Assembly: GCA_016721945.1 (NCBI GenBank)
Contig: JADKHC010000011.1
Span: forward strand, 1-64,000
Reading direction: 5' to 3'
Origin: Verrucomicrobiota bacterium
Lineage (GTDB): Bacteria; Verrucomicrobiota; Verrucomicrobiia; Opitutales; Opitutaceae
DNA: 64,000 nucleotides
Both the position numbers and the translations under genes were made by a program. Every line of letters starts with the position of its first letter. Position 1 is the first letter of the stretch. The notes below the pieces were generated by a model. It was not told the origin of the DNA, did no database searches, and saw only the letters and a program-made list of their open reading frames with translations. This document shows, one piece after another, positions 44,520 to 53,263 of the stretch.

Positions 44520-47033
44520 ATGCGTAACTACCCCATCAGTATTTTCCGGAGGAAGATTGGCCAAGCGATTTTCTTCGCGCTTCTGGTCCTACCCATTGGT
44601 TTGGCCGCGCAAACCACCACGCTGCGCCACGAACTTCCGCTCAATCAACGGCACCCTCTGCTCGTCGGCACTCCATCCGATAGCTTTCCCCACGCCTACA
44701 CCGCTCCAGACGGACGTTGGACCGGTTTTTCCACCGATCTACTCGATGCCGTTGCCCGTATCATGCGACTCGACCTGCAGCGTGTTCAAGCCCCCGCCAT
44801 CGAAATCCACCGTCGTTTTAACGCAGGTGAATTCGACCTGCTGCAAACCTACAGCCAAACCCCCACCCGAGATGAAATCACCGATTTTTCGGTGCCTTTC
44901 TTCACGCTCCAGGGCGCGATTTTCGTTCATAAAAAAAGCTCCATCACAAACACCGCAGCGCTCAACGGCTCGAAGTTCGCCATCATCGGACGCGGCAGCA
45001 TTGGAGAACGCTTCTTGCGCGACAGTGGTGTGCGAGTCGATCCCGTCTACGTAAGTTCTGCAGAAGAAGCCCTGCGACTCGTTGAAAGCGGTTCATGTAC
45101 CGGGACATTTGTTTCTCAACTCACCGCGCTCTCCGTCATAAAACGCCGCGCACTAACCAATGTCGCGATGCTCGGCGAACCGGTACCGGGCTACGACATC
45201 CGCCACTGCTTCGCCTTACATAAAGGCGACACCGAACTTCTCGCCCGCCTCAACGAAGGCCTTGCCATCCTCAACCGCACCGGCGAGTTCCAGACGATCT
45301 ACAACCACTGGTTCGGTTCGCTCGAAACATCCACCGTATCCAAACGCCTCATGCTCCGCTACGGAGGCATCCTTTTGACGGTCCTCATCCTCGGCTTGCT
45401 CGGTGCGGCGACCTATCGGCGCACGCTTAAGAAAATGATCGCGGTGCAAACCGCCGAGCTCTCCGCCCAAAAAAATCTCCTGCAAACCCTCTACGACAAC
45501 ATCCCGATGGCTGTCTGTCTGCTCGAACGCACCCCAGACGGCTTCCGCATCATCTCCATTAACCAACAAGCCGAACCATGGATGGGCATCCCCGTTCGCC
45601 TCGCTGAAAAAAAGCTCCTCCACGAACTCACCAAGCCTACCGAATGGGTGCGGGAACTCGCCAGAATACTCTCCGCCCACACGGTGGAACGAAATCTCAT
45701 CCGCGAAGAACGCCGACTCCTCTCATCCGCCAAACGCATCATCTTCACCCTTGTCCCGATGCAGACATCCGCCGAGGGAAACCCATCCCTCTGTGTGCTT
45801 GGCGAAGACATCACCGAACGTCGCAATCTCGACGACGAGGTCAGTCAATCCCGCCGCCTGCGCGCCATCGGTGAACTGGTCGGCGGCATCGCCCACGAGT
45901 TCAATAACCTTCTCACACCGATAACACTCAAGACCGGCGAAATCCAACTCGACTGGCCCAACGACACCCGCCTCCACGGCGAACTTCAACTCATCTCCGA
46001 TTCCGCTCAACGCGCGGCCGAACTCACCCGCCGACTCCTCACCTTCGGTCGCAAAAACGAGAATCGCGTCGAGCAAATCTTCCTCGGCTCCATCGTCACC
46101 GCCTGCTTCTCCCTCCTAAAACTCACCGTCGATCGACGCATCGTCTGGGAAACCGCCATTCCCCCCAACCTACCGCCTCTCTATCTCAACCCCACCGACG
46201 TCAACCAGATCATCCTCAACCTCGTCATCAACGCCCGCGATACGCTGATGGAGAAACTCTCCCTCCGCCCCCTCGACGGCTGGACACCCACCATCCACGT
46301 TGAAGCATCTCTCCTCCCGGCAACATCGATGGAACGCCTCGAACCCTCCGTCCCGTCCCGACGTCAAATCCTCGGCTGGCAGCGTCTCACCGTCCGCGAC
46401 AACGGCATGGGCATGACCAACGAAATCCGGGAGCGCATTTTCGAACCATTCTATACCACCAAAGTTGTCGGTCAGGGCACCGGCCTCGGCCTCGCGACCG
46501 TCTGGCACCTCGTCACCGAAATCAGCGGCCGCATAGAAGTCGAGTCAGTCGCCGGCCAGGGATCTACCTTCCACGTCTACCTTCCTTTGTTTGCCGGAAC
46601 AACTTCAACCGATACACCCGCAACCGCCAAGGAGCGCCCTCCCGTCGGCAACAGCCGTATATTCCTCGCCGAGGACGAAGAAATGGTCGCCACTGCTGTC
46701 TCAGCCGCCCTCCGCCGCGCAGGTCATTCCCTCACCCTCGAAACCAACGGTGCCACCGCCTGGCTCCACCTACAGGACAAACTCGACGCCTACGACCTGC
46801 TCGTGCTCGACGTCAACATGCCCGGCCTCGACGGCATCGAACTCGCTCAACGCATCCGCGCCACCGGCCGCTACCGTGGCCGCATCATGATCACGAGTGG
46901 ACGCCTCAGCTCCGACGACCTCCAGCAAATCGCAGAAGCCAAAATCGACCGCGTGCTCAACAAGCCCTTCCAAATCACCGAACTACTCGGTGCCGTCCAC
47001 GATTGCCTCGCCGCGACCAACGGCCGCAGATAA
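44520..47033 (+). CDS. Sensor hybrid kinase with periplasmic solute-binding domain
   Basis: About 837 residues from the ATG at 44520 (MRNYPISIFRRKIGQAIFFALLVLPIGLAAQ, a signal-like N-terminus); ATG 44499 and TTG 44472 are alternatives. A periplasmic SBP_bac_3 domain (RHPLLVGTPSDSFPHAYTAPDGRWTGFSTDLLDAVARIMRLD... FQTIYNHWF) is followed by a transmembrane helix (GGILLTVLILGLLGAATYR), a PAS-like domain (LLQTLYDNIPMAVCLLERTPDG), HisKA with GGIAHEFNNLLTPI, HATPase with NLVINARDTL, DNGMGMT and GQGTGLGLATVWHL, and a C-terminal receiver (IFLAEDEEMVATAV... LLVLDVNMPGLDGIEL). It should sense a small molecule such as an amino acid. The receiver has the usual DD (here EDE), D and K residues. Confidence 0.92.
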   Translation: MRNYPISIFRRKIGQAIFFALLVLPIGLAAQTTTLRHELPLNQRHPLLVGTPSDSFPHAYTAPDGRWTGFSTDLLDAVARIMRLDLQRVQAPAIEIHRRFNAGEFDLLQTYSQTPTRDEITDFSVPFFTLQGAIFVHKKSSITNTAALNGSKFAIIGRGSIGERFLRDSGVRVDPVYVSSAEEALRLVESGSCTGTFVSQLTALSVIKRRALTNVAMLGEPVPGYDIRHCFALHKGDTELLARLNEGLAILNRTGEFQTIYNHWFGSLETSTVSKRLMLRYGGILLTVLILGLLGAATYRRTLKKMIAVQTAELSAQKNLLQTLYDNIPMAVCLLERTPDGFRIISINQQAEPWMGIPVRLAEKKLLHELTKPTEWVRELARILSAHTVERNLIREERRLLSSAKRIIFTLVPMQTSAEGNPSLCVLGEDITERRNLDDEVSQSRRLRAIGELVGGIAHEFNNLLTPITLKTGEIQLDWPNDTRLHGELQLISDSAQRAAELTRRLLTFGRKNENRVEQIFLGSIVTACFSLLKLTVDRRIVWETAIPPNLPPLYLNPTDVNQIILNLVINARDTLMEKLSLRPLDGWTPTIHVEASLLPATSMERLEPSVPSRRQILGWQRLTVRDNGMGMTNEIRERIFEPFYTTKVVGQGTGLGLATVWHLVTEISGRIEVESVAGQGSTFHVYLPLFAGTTSTDTPATAKERPPVGNSRIFLAEDEEMVATAVSAALRRAGHSLTLETNGATAWLHLQDKLDAYDLLVLDVNMPGLDGIELAQRIRATGRYRGRIMITSGRLSSDDLQQIAEAKIDRVLNKPFQITELLGAVHDCLAATNGRR

Positions 47034-47224
47034 TCCCACGAGCATAGAGTGGCTTAAGTGATCATACAGCCGAAGCAAATACCCCAGCTTCTCGTCTTCT
47101 TTGCGGCTTGGCGCCTTTGCGTGAAACACTTCATCAAAGCTGCTACCTGAACTATTACACCGCTCTAATTTATTAACTCTGACTCTGCGCACTCGGCGAT
47201 CTCTGCGGTTCAATTTCGGTGGCG

Positions 47225-48721
47225 TCACTTCCTCGCCTTCGAGCGACCGATAAACTCCGCGTGCAACGCCTTAAAACGCGCCCGGTCCGCCTTGAGCAAA
47301 CAGTCGAGCGTATCCGGCAGATTCTGTTTAATTTCCACCCCATCGTGGAAAATCACCTCGGGCGCGAACGGACCGCCCGGTTGCGCCTGCACCGCCACTT
47401 GATCGGGCGAAATCGACTGACGCCCTAATACCGAACTAGTCGCCCAACCCACATCGGGGAAAACCACGAACGCCAGCTCCGAACACACGATCCGGCGATC
47501 GCTCTCCACGTCGAAATTGAAATCGTACGCCTTGCCGATCTGGGCAAAGGCACGCAACAACCCCGCACGAATGTCAGCAGGCGTCAGCGCCCGGCGGCGG
47601 ATCACGAGCAGATCGTCGATGTTGAGGAACTGCTCCAGCGTGTTGATCTCCACCCCCGGCCGCAGCGCTTCGATGATGGCTGCACCAGCTCGAATGCGAT
47701 CATGGTAAAGCCGAACTACTGGCTCGTCCCAAATGCCGAGAGCCTTCAACTCCTCCTCTGTGCCCACCCAGACCGCCACATGCCCATAGTGCCCGGGAAT
47801 GGATTTATCCGTCAGTCGGAACGGCGTTTTCTCCAGCAACACATCGAGCGGCTTGAGCCGACTCCGCAATTCTCCCCGGTACTCCGACGGGAGCTCGCGC
47901 AAGTAGCCGCTCCGAGTTTGGATCAAGCCCATGGTGTTGCCCACGACCTGGCTGGTCGTGTTCATCACCGTCACGGTAAACTGTGAGAGCGTATCCGTCA
48001 GAAAAGTTATCCCCGCGTGCCCGCCGGTTAGCCATTCGTTGATCAGCCGCTCCGTCAGTTGTCGCGCAAAAAACTGGTAGCCCGAACTCTGGGTGATGAC
48101 CTCGTCCAAAAACTGTTCATCCTCCGAGCACTCCGTCGCCCGACTACCCTCCGCGCGATACCACATGACCGCACGCGCCAGCCGCTGACGCCGCAACGGA
48201 TTGATGAATTGGCGCACCGCCCCATCAAGCTCGCCGACCACCTCCGCGTGATCCGACTTCAGCAGTTTTCGCAACTTGCGCTCTTTAAAATACGGATCCA
48301 CGCCCAAGGCATAATCGTCGAACTGCATCAACGCCGCCGCCAGCACCAGTTTCGTCTGCGTGCGCGCCAAAGGATCGACTGCCAGCTTCGGCCCCATCCG
48401 CCGCCACGCTTCGTTGCCCTGCAAATCGATCAACGCCTGCCAGCGCCGACTCAGGAAAACATAATCTTCGCCGCCCCGATAAAGCGTATTCAAATCGCCA
48501 CTCGACAACACGCCGCCACGTAGCCGCGGTTCGGCCTGCGCTAGAAAAGTCCGCGCTCGCACCCGCCACGCCAGCGAACGCTCCACCAGAGAGCGAGCCA
48601 CCACGATGTCGCTCTGCACCGCCTCCGCTCGCGGCGGCAAACCCGTACCCGCCTTCACCGCACAGAGGGACAAAGCCCAGCACGTCATAACCAGAACACA
48701 GAGAATTGAGCGGTGGAACAT
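47225..48721 (-). CDS. YiiX/YebB-like permuted NlpC/P60 hydrolase
   Basis: 498 residues with a signal peptide (MFHRSILCVLVMTCWALSLCAVKAG). A long helical N-terminal region (~30-260) has no known domain. The C-terminal part carries PGHYGHVAVWVGTEEELKALGIWD (~310-335) with the catalytic His and KAYDFNFDVESDRRIVCSELAFVVFPDVGW (~420-450) with the catalytic Cys, the order His before Cys that marks the circularly permuted papain-like YiiX/LRAT type. Such enzymes cleave peptidoglycan amides or lipid bonds. Substrate unknown. The helical N-terminal region is unusual for this family. Confidence 0.75.
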   Translation of the reverse strand: MFHRSILCVLVMTCWALSLCAVKAGTGLPPRAEAVQSDIVVARSLVERSLAWRVRARTFLAQAEPRLRGGVLSSGDLNTLYRGGEDYVFLSRRWQALIDLQGNEAWRRMGPKLAVDPLARTQTKLVLAAALMQFDDYALGVDPYFKERKLRKLLKSDHAEVVGELDGAVRQFINPLRRQRLARAVMWYRAEGSRATECSEDEQFLDEVITQSSGYQFFARQLTERLINEWLTGGHAGITFLTDTLSQFTVTVMNTTSQVVGNTMGLIQTRSGYLRELPSEYRGELRSRLKPLDVLLEKTPFRLTDKSIPGHYGHVAVWVGTEEELKALGIWDEPVVRLYHDRIRAGAAIIEALRPGVEINTLEQFLNIDDLLVIRRRALTPADIRAGLLRAFAQIGKAYDFNFDVESDRRIVCSELAFVVFPDVGWATSSVLGRQSISPDQVAVQAQPGGPFAPEVIFHDGVEIKQNLPDTLDCLLKADRARFKALHAEFIGRSKARK

Positions 48722-48770
48722 CGCACCAGCCGGGCGAAACCAGTCGCTCCGCGCAATGCAAATCTAAGTC

Positions 48771-48926
48771 CTAAGCCGGAACGATGCAGTTGAAGCATAA
48801 TCTCCAGCGAGGAACGCTGTGCAGCAGGTGGAGCCCGATGTCCTCATCGGGCTTGATCGAAGCCGCTCCCAAACCAGCCCGTTAGGGACAACGGGCTCCA
48901 CCTTCAACTGCATGGATACGGCTAAG
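48771..48926. repeat. MITE-like element, full copy 1
   Basis: 156-bp element with inverted ends: left end ctaagccggaacgatgcagttgaag and, on the other strand, right end cttagccgtatccatgcagttgaag. Inside are two hairpins, agcccgatgtcctcatcgggct and agcccgttagggacaacgggct. No coding capacity. The other full copy is at 61576-61730 in reverse orientation, and partial copies are at 14267, 31581 and 42974. Confidence 0.8.
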
Positions 48927-49151
48927 AAATAGGGCTAGAGCAGGTAAATTAGAACTATAGACGATAAATCTTGAGGCTGCGTCCTTGAGCACAACCGGTT
49001 CGTTCCAGTGTTCCTGAGTTCCACATTCAATATCCTCTCCAGCTCCATAACGGCTACAGCTTAACTGAAACTGCTCGAGACGGAGAGGAGCGCGGGCAGA
49101 ATTACAGATGGGCGGTGGATCGTCTTTTCAAACCAACGCGGCGCTTCCGCC
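48927..49151. other. Intergenic region, nothing recognised
   Basis: About 225 bases between the MITE-like copy and the pheA stop. No gene, terminator or repeat could be supported. Confidence 0.4.
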
Positions 49152-50231
49152 TCACCCGGCTACCGGGTAACTGCCGAGCCATTTCACCATTGGGCAAAAT
49201 TGTCGCAGCTCGGTGATCGCTTCACGCATCGGCGGGTCGTCGTGATGCCCAACCACATCGACAAAGAAATAGTAATCCCACGCCTTTCGCTTCGTCGGGC
49301 GCGATTCGATTTTCGACATGTTGATCCCGCGTGAGGCGAATGGTTGCAACATGCGCAACAACGAACCCGAGTGCGACGAACCTTCTTCGCCCAACGCGAT
49401 CAACAGGCTGGTCATGTCGCGGCCGTTGCCGACGGAGCCTGACGGTGTTTTGCCGATCACCACGAAGCGCGTCGTGTTGTTGGATTTGTCCTGAATATTT
49501 TTCTCCACGATCGGCACGCCGTAGACGGTGGCGGCTAGTTCGTTTGCCACACCGGCCGCGCCTTCTTCGTCGCGGGCGATCTGTACGGCCCGAGCTGTGC
49601 TGGGTGCGTCGACCCATTGTGCGTGCGGCAGGTAGCGCTGGAGCCAGAGGCGGCACTGCGCGAGCGCGGTGTCCTTCGAATAAACCTTGGTGATTTTCTC
49701 CAACGGCGAACGCGAGATCAGGCAAAACGGAATTTCCAGATATAGCTGCGAGACGATCTTGAGTTCTGTCGAAACGAACTGATCCAGTGCATCGCGCACG
49801 GAGCCTTCAGTGGAGTTTTCGATCGGCACGATGCCGTAGTCACTTTCACCGCGGTCCACGGCGGTGAAAATATCTGCGAAGGTCGCGAGCGCGTGATAGC
49901 TCACGCTAGCGCCGAATTTTTTCATCGCCGCCTGATGGCTGTTCGTCGCCTCCGGCCCGAGGTAAGCGATCATGAGCGGCTTCTCCAGCGCGATCGCGGC
50001 CGACATAATTTCCCGGTAGATCGCCTGCAACGCGTCATTGCGAATCGGCCCCTGATTCAGGGCGGCAACTTTGCGCAACACCGCGTCTTCACGTTCGGCG
50101 ACATAAATCTGGCCGCCCGTGCTGCGCTTGAGTTTGCCGATTTCGGCCGCGAGTGCGAGACGCTGGTTCAGCATCTCGACCATCTGCCGGTCGATCTGGT
50201 CAATTTGATTTCTGATGGGCTCGAGGTCCAT
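49152..50231 (-). CDS. pheA: Chorismate mutase/prephenate dehydratase
   Basis: 359 residues; makes phenylpyruvate from chorismate via prephenate in phenylalanine synthesis. Residues 1-90 are an AroQ-type chorismate mutase (IRNQIDQIDRQMVEMLNQRLALAAEIGKLKR). Residues ~92-275 are prephenate dehydratase (IAYLGPEATNSHQAAMKKFG, PIENSTEGSVRDALD, NNTTRFVVIG with the catalytic TRF). The C-terminus is an ACT domain (LLRMLQPFASRGINMSKIESRPTKRKAWDYYFFVDVVGH) with the ESRP phenylalanine-binding motif, so feedback inhibition by Phe is expected. Start 50231 lies 6 bases after the scpB stop, so scpB-pheA form an operon. Confidence 0.95.
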   Translation of the reverse strand: MDLEPIRNQIDQIDRQMVEMLNQRLALAAEIGKLKRSTGGQIYVAEREDAVLRKVAALNQGPIRNDALQAIYREIMSAAIALEKPLMIAYLGPEATNSHQAAMKKFGASVSYHALATFADIFTAVDRGESDYGIVPIENSTEGSVRDALDQFVSTELKIVSQLYLEIPFCLISRSPLEKITKVYSKDTALAQCRLWLQRYLPHAQWVDAPSTARAVQIARDEEGAAGVANELAATVYGVPIVEKNIQDKSNNTTRFVVIGKTPSGSVGNGRDMTSLLIALGEEGSSHSGSLLRMLQPFASRGINMSKIESRPTKRKAWDYYFFVDVVGHHDDPPMREAITELRQFCPMVKWLGSYPVAG

Positions 50232-50237
50232 GGGGTA

Positions 50238-51203
50238 TCAAGCGGTTGGCTGATCGGTGGCGGGTGGTTCGTTATTCGTGGATGTCGCAGGAACATCTTC
50301 GGCGACCGGCACGGCGGCTGGGTCTTGATGTTCGACCAACACGGCTTCGCGATTCGGCGACTGGCCTTCGCCGTCTTCCAGCGGCAGCCCCATCTCGGCA
50401 TCGGTCGGTGTGCGCGGGTTGATCGCGTTTTGCAGCCATTCGTCGATCTGGCGCGGTGAAAGCACGTCGGAGGCGGGCAGCTCGACGAGCGATTTCACGC
50501 CGACAAAGTCGAGGAACTTGTCCGTCGTGCCATATTGCAACGGACGTCCCGGCAGATCGGCGCGGCCTACGATATAAACGAGTTCGCGTTCGAGTAATTT
50601 ATTGAGACCGGCCTCGGCCGATACGCCACGAATCGCCTCGATCTCGGTGCGCGTCACTGGTTGACGGTACGCCACGATTGCGAGCGTTTCTTGAGCGGAC
50701 TGAGAAAGTTTAACCGGTGCCGGTTCATCGCGCAGGATGCGAATCCAGCGGGCGAAGCGCGGGTGCGTGACCAAGCGGTAACCGGTCGGTCCTTCGACCA
50801 AAAGATAAACATCGTCGCTCGCGCGCAGTTCGACGGCGATCGCATCCATCGCCTCGCGAATCTGGGTCGCGGTTACGAGCGAGGGCACGTCAGCGTAGAT
50901 TTCGGCATCAGTCGGTGCCACCGGGGCTTCCGCCGACACCTCGGCGACTTCCGGCGTGCCCTCGGCGCTGACAACGGAGTTCGGCGCTGGCGATGCTTCA
51001 GCCGGAGCTCCGAATTCCGAGGTTGGGCTTCCGTCGGTCTCTGACTTCGGCTCGTCGGCCACGGGCGCTTCGCCTTCGACGACCACGGGCTGTTTCGACT
51101 GGTCGTGAAACCGTTCGAAGGACGCCTGCACGTCTTTAACGGAAAGCGGTTGGCTGGAGGAGAAAAGCAGTGCTTTGAGCACCTTCTGTAAATTGAATGC
51201 CAT
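50238..51203 (-). CDS. scpB: Chromosome condensation protein ScpB
   Basis: 321 residues from ATG 51203 (MAFNLQKVLKALLFSSSQPLSVKDVQASF); the longer frame to 51368 runs through the divergent promoter region and is rejected. ScpB is the kleisin-associated dimer of tandem winged-helix domains in the SMC-ScpA-ScpB complex. LSQSAQETLAIVAYRQPVTRTEIEAIRGVSAEAGLNKLLERELVYIVGRADLPGRPLQYGTTDKFLDFVGVKSLVELP is the conserved C-terminal winged helix. Unusual: an insert of ~70 residues rich in Glu, Pro and Ala between the N-terminal helices, and a long acidic tail after residue ~265. Typical ScpB has 180-210 residues. Divergent from ilvD. Confidence 0.9.
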   Translation of the reverse strand: MAFNLQKVLKALLFSSSQPLSVKDVQASFERFHDQSKQPVVVEGEAPVADEPKSETDGSPTSEFGAPAEASPAPNSVVSAEGTPEVAEVSAEAPVAPTDAEIYADVPSLVTATQIREAMDAIAVELRASDDVYLLVEGPTGYRLVTHPRFARWIRILRDEPAPVKLSQSAQETLAIVAYRQPVTRTEIEAIRGVSAEAGLNKLLERELVYIVGRADLPGRPLQYGTTDKFLDFVGVKSLVELPASDVLSPRQIDEWLQNAINPRTPTDAEMGLPLEDGEGQSPNREAVLVEHQDPAAVPVAEDVPATSTNNEPPATDQPTA

Positions 51204-51357
51204 GCGAGGAACGCGCCCAGTGAATGCGACCGTCCTCCCGCGAAGCAATCCCGAAAACCGGCGGCATGCTCCACAAAATTTTCCGGAGAACAAAACCTCG
51301 CCACAACTCCACCCTTGCCCGACTGAGGCGACTTTGGTCTGCTGGGCGAGTTCATCC

Positions 51358-53073
51358 ATGAGTAACACCGACCCGCTTCGCCCTCACTCATCGGTAGTCG
51401 TCGACGGCCATGACCGTGCTCCTGCGCGTTCCATGCTGCGTGCCGTCGGTTTTAAGGACGAAGATTTTAAGAAGCCGCAGATCGCAGTCGCGTCGTCCCC
51501 GAGTGACATGACGCCGTGCAACGTCCATCTGGGCGAACTCAGCACGCGCGCGCAAAAAGGTATCAACGACGCCGGCGGCAAAGCCGTTTACTTTAATACC
51601 ATCACGGTCACCGACGGCATCAGCATGGGTACACAAGGCATGCGCTACAGCCTCGTTTCCCGCGACGTCATCGCCGACTCCATCGAGACTGCGGTCGCCG
51701 CCGAAGGTTTTGACGGACTCGTCGCGATCGGCGGCTGCGACAAAAACATGCCTGGTGCCATGATCGCCATCGCGCGGCTGAATCGCCCGGCCGTTTTTGT
51801 TTACGGCGGCACGATTCTTCCTGGGTTTCTGGCCACCGACTGCGACCACCAAAAGCCGATGGACATTGTTTCGGTTTTTGAAGCCGTGGGCAAACATGCC
51901 AAGGGCGAACTCGATGACGCCGGCCTAAAAGCGGTTGAGGAAACAGCGATTCCCGGACCGGGCTCGTGCGGTGGTATGTACACCGCCAATACCATGGCGA
52001 GCGCGATCGAAGTGCTCGGTATGAGTCTGCCCAACAGCAGCGCGCAACTCGCCGTCGGCGAGGAAAAACGCCTCGATTGCGAACGCGCCGGAGCCGCCGT
52101 CGTCGCCATGCTCAAGCAGGGCATCAAGCCCCGCGACATCCTCACGCGAAAAGCCTTCGAGAACGCGATCACGGTCTGCGTCGCCCTCGGCGGCTCGACT
52201 AATCTCATTCTCCACCTGCTCGCCATCGCCCACTCCGCCGAGGTCCCACTCACACTCGAAGATTTCAAAACCATCGGCGCACGCATTCCGCTCCTTGCCG
52301 ATGTGAAACCGTTCGGCAAATACGGCATGGCTCATCTGATTCGCATCGGCGGCATTCGCCCGATGATGAAGCTGATGCTCGACCGAGGCCTCTTGCACGG
52401 CGACTGCCTTACGGTCACCGGCGAAACGATCGCCGAAACGCTGAAAAACGTTCAACCCTACCCGACGTATCCAGATCAGCAGGACATCATTCGCCCGTGG
52501 GATAAACCGATCAAAGCAGACTCCCACCTACGCGTTCTCCACGGCAATCTCGCCCCCGGCGGCGCAGTCGGAAAAATCACGGGCAAGGAAGGCCTCTATT
52601 TCAAAGGCACCGCAAAAGTTTACGAGGGCGAGGAGGACGCCTTGCAAGGCATCCTTCGTGGCGACGTCGTCAAAGGCGACGTGGTCGTGATTCGCAACGA
52701 AGGTCCAGTCGGCGGCCCCGGCATGCGCGAAATGCTTTCGCCCACCAGCGCCGTCGCCGGCCGCGGTTTGATCAAGGAAGTCGCACTCATCACCGATGGA
52801 CGTTTCTCCGGCGGCAGCCACGGCTTCGACGTCGGCCACATCACACCAGAAGCCGCCAAAGGAGGCCCGATCGGCATCGTGCGCAACGGCGACATGATCG
52901 AAATCGACGCCATTAAAAACACGATCAGCCTCCTCATCCCCGACTCCGAATATACCGCCCGCCTGGCCGCCTACAAACCGCGTCCTCCGAAGGAAACCCG
53001 CGGCGTCCTTGCCAAATACGCCAAACTCGTCGCCACCGCCTCCGAAGGCGCCGTAACTGACAAATATCTCTAA
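51358..53073 (+). CDS. ilvD: Dihydroxy-acid dehydratase
   Basis: 571 residues. Catalyses the dehydration of 2,3-dihydroxy-isovalerate and -methylvalerate in valine and isoleucine synthesis. Cluster cysteines are visible in SSPSDMTPCNVHLGEL, GGCDKNMPGAMIAIARL and PGPGSCGGMYTANTMASAIEVLG. The C-terminal ITDGRFSGGSHGFDVGHITPEAA is the other signature with the catalytic Ser. The ATG 51358 (MSNTDPLRPHSS) was chosen; the upstream in-frame stretch overlaps the scpB start on the other strand. Followed by an intergenic stretch and pgi. Confidence 0.95.
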   Translation: MSNTDPLRPHSSVVVDGHDRAPARSMLRAVGFKDEDFKKPQIAVASSPSDMTPCNVHLGELSTRAQKGINDAGGKAVYFNTITVTDGISMGTQGMRYSLVSRDVIADSIETAVAAEGFDGLVAIGGCDKNMPGAMIAIARLNRPAVFVYGGTILPGFLATDCDHQKPMDIVSVFEAVGKHAKGELDDAGLKAVEETAIPGPGSCGGMYTANTMASAIEVLGMSLPNSSAQLAVGEEKRLDCERAGAAVVAMLKQGIKPRDILTRKAFENAITVCVALGGSTNLILHLLAIAHSAEVPLTLEDFKTIGARIPLLADVKPFGKYGMAHLIRIGGIRPMMKLMLDRGLLHGDCLTVTGETIAETLKNVQPYPTYPDQQDIIRPWDKPIKADSHLRVLHGNLAPGGAVGKITGKEGLYFKGTAKVYEGEEDALQGILRGDVVKGDVVVIRNEGPVGGPGMREMLSPTSAVAGRGLIKEVALITDGRFSGGSHGFDVGHITPEAAKGGPIGIVRNGDMIEIDAIKNTISLLIPDSEYTARLAAYKPRPPKETRGVLAKYAKLVATASEGAVTDKYL

Positions 53074-53263
53074 AATTTAATCTGGAACTCAGGAACACTG
53101 GAAAAGACCTAAACCTATTTATTCAAATCATCATAAATATTCTGTGCGCGCAAAACGACCGGTCACTTCCGTTCCAGATTACCAGCCTTCCCGATTAAAA
53201 ACCCTCCGTCTTTTCCGTTTCCTGACTTCCTGATTTCCCCATAAAAATTCCTCTCTTCCTACC

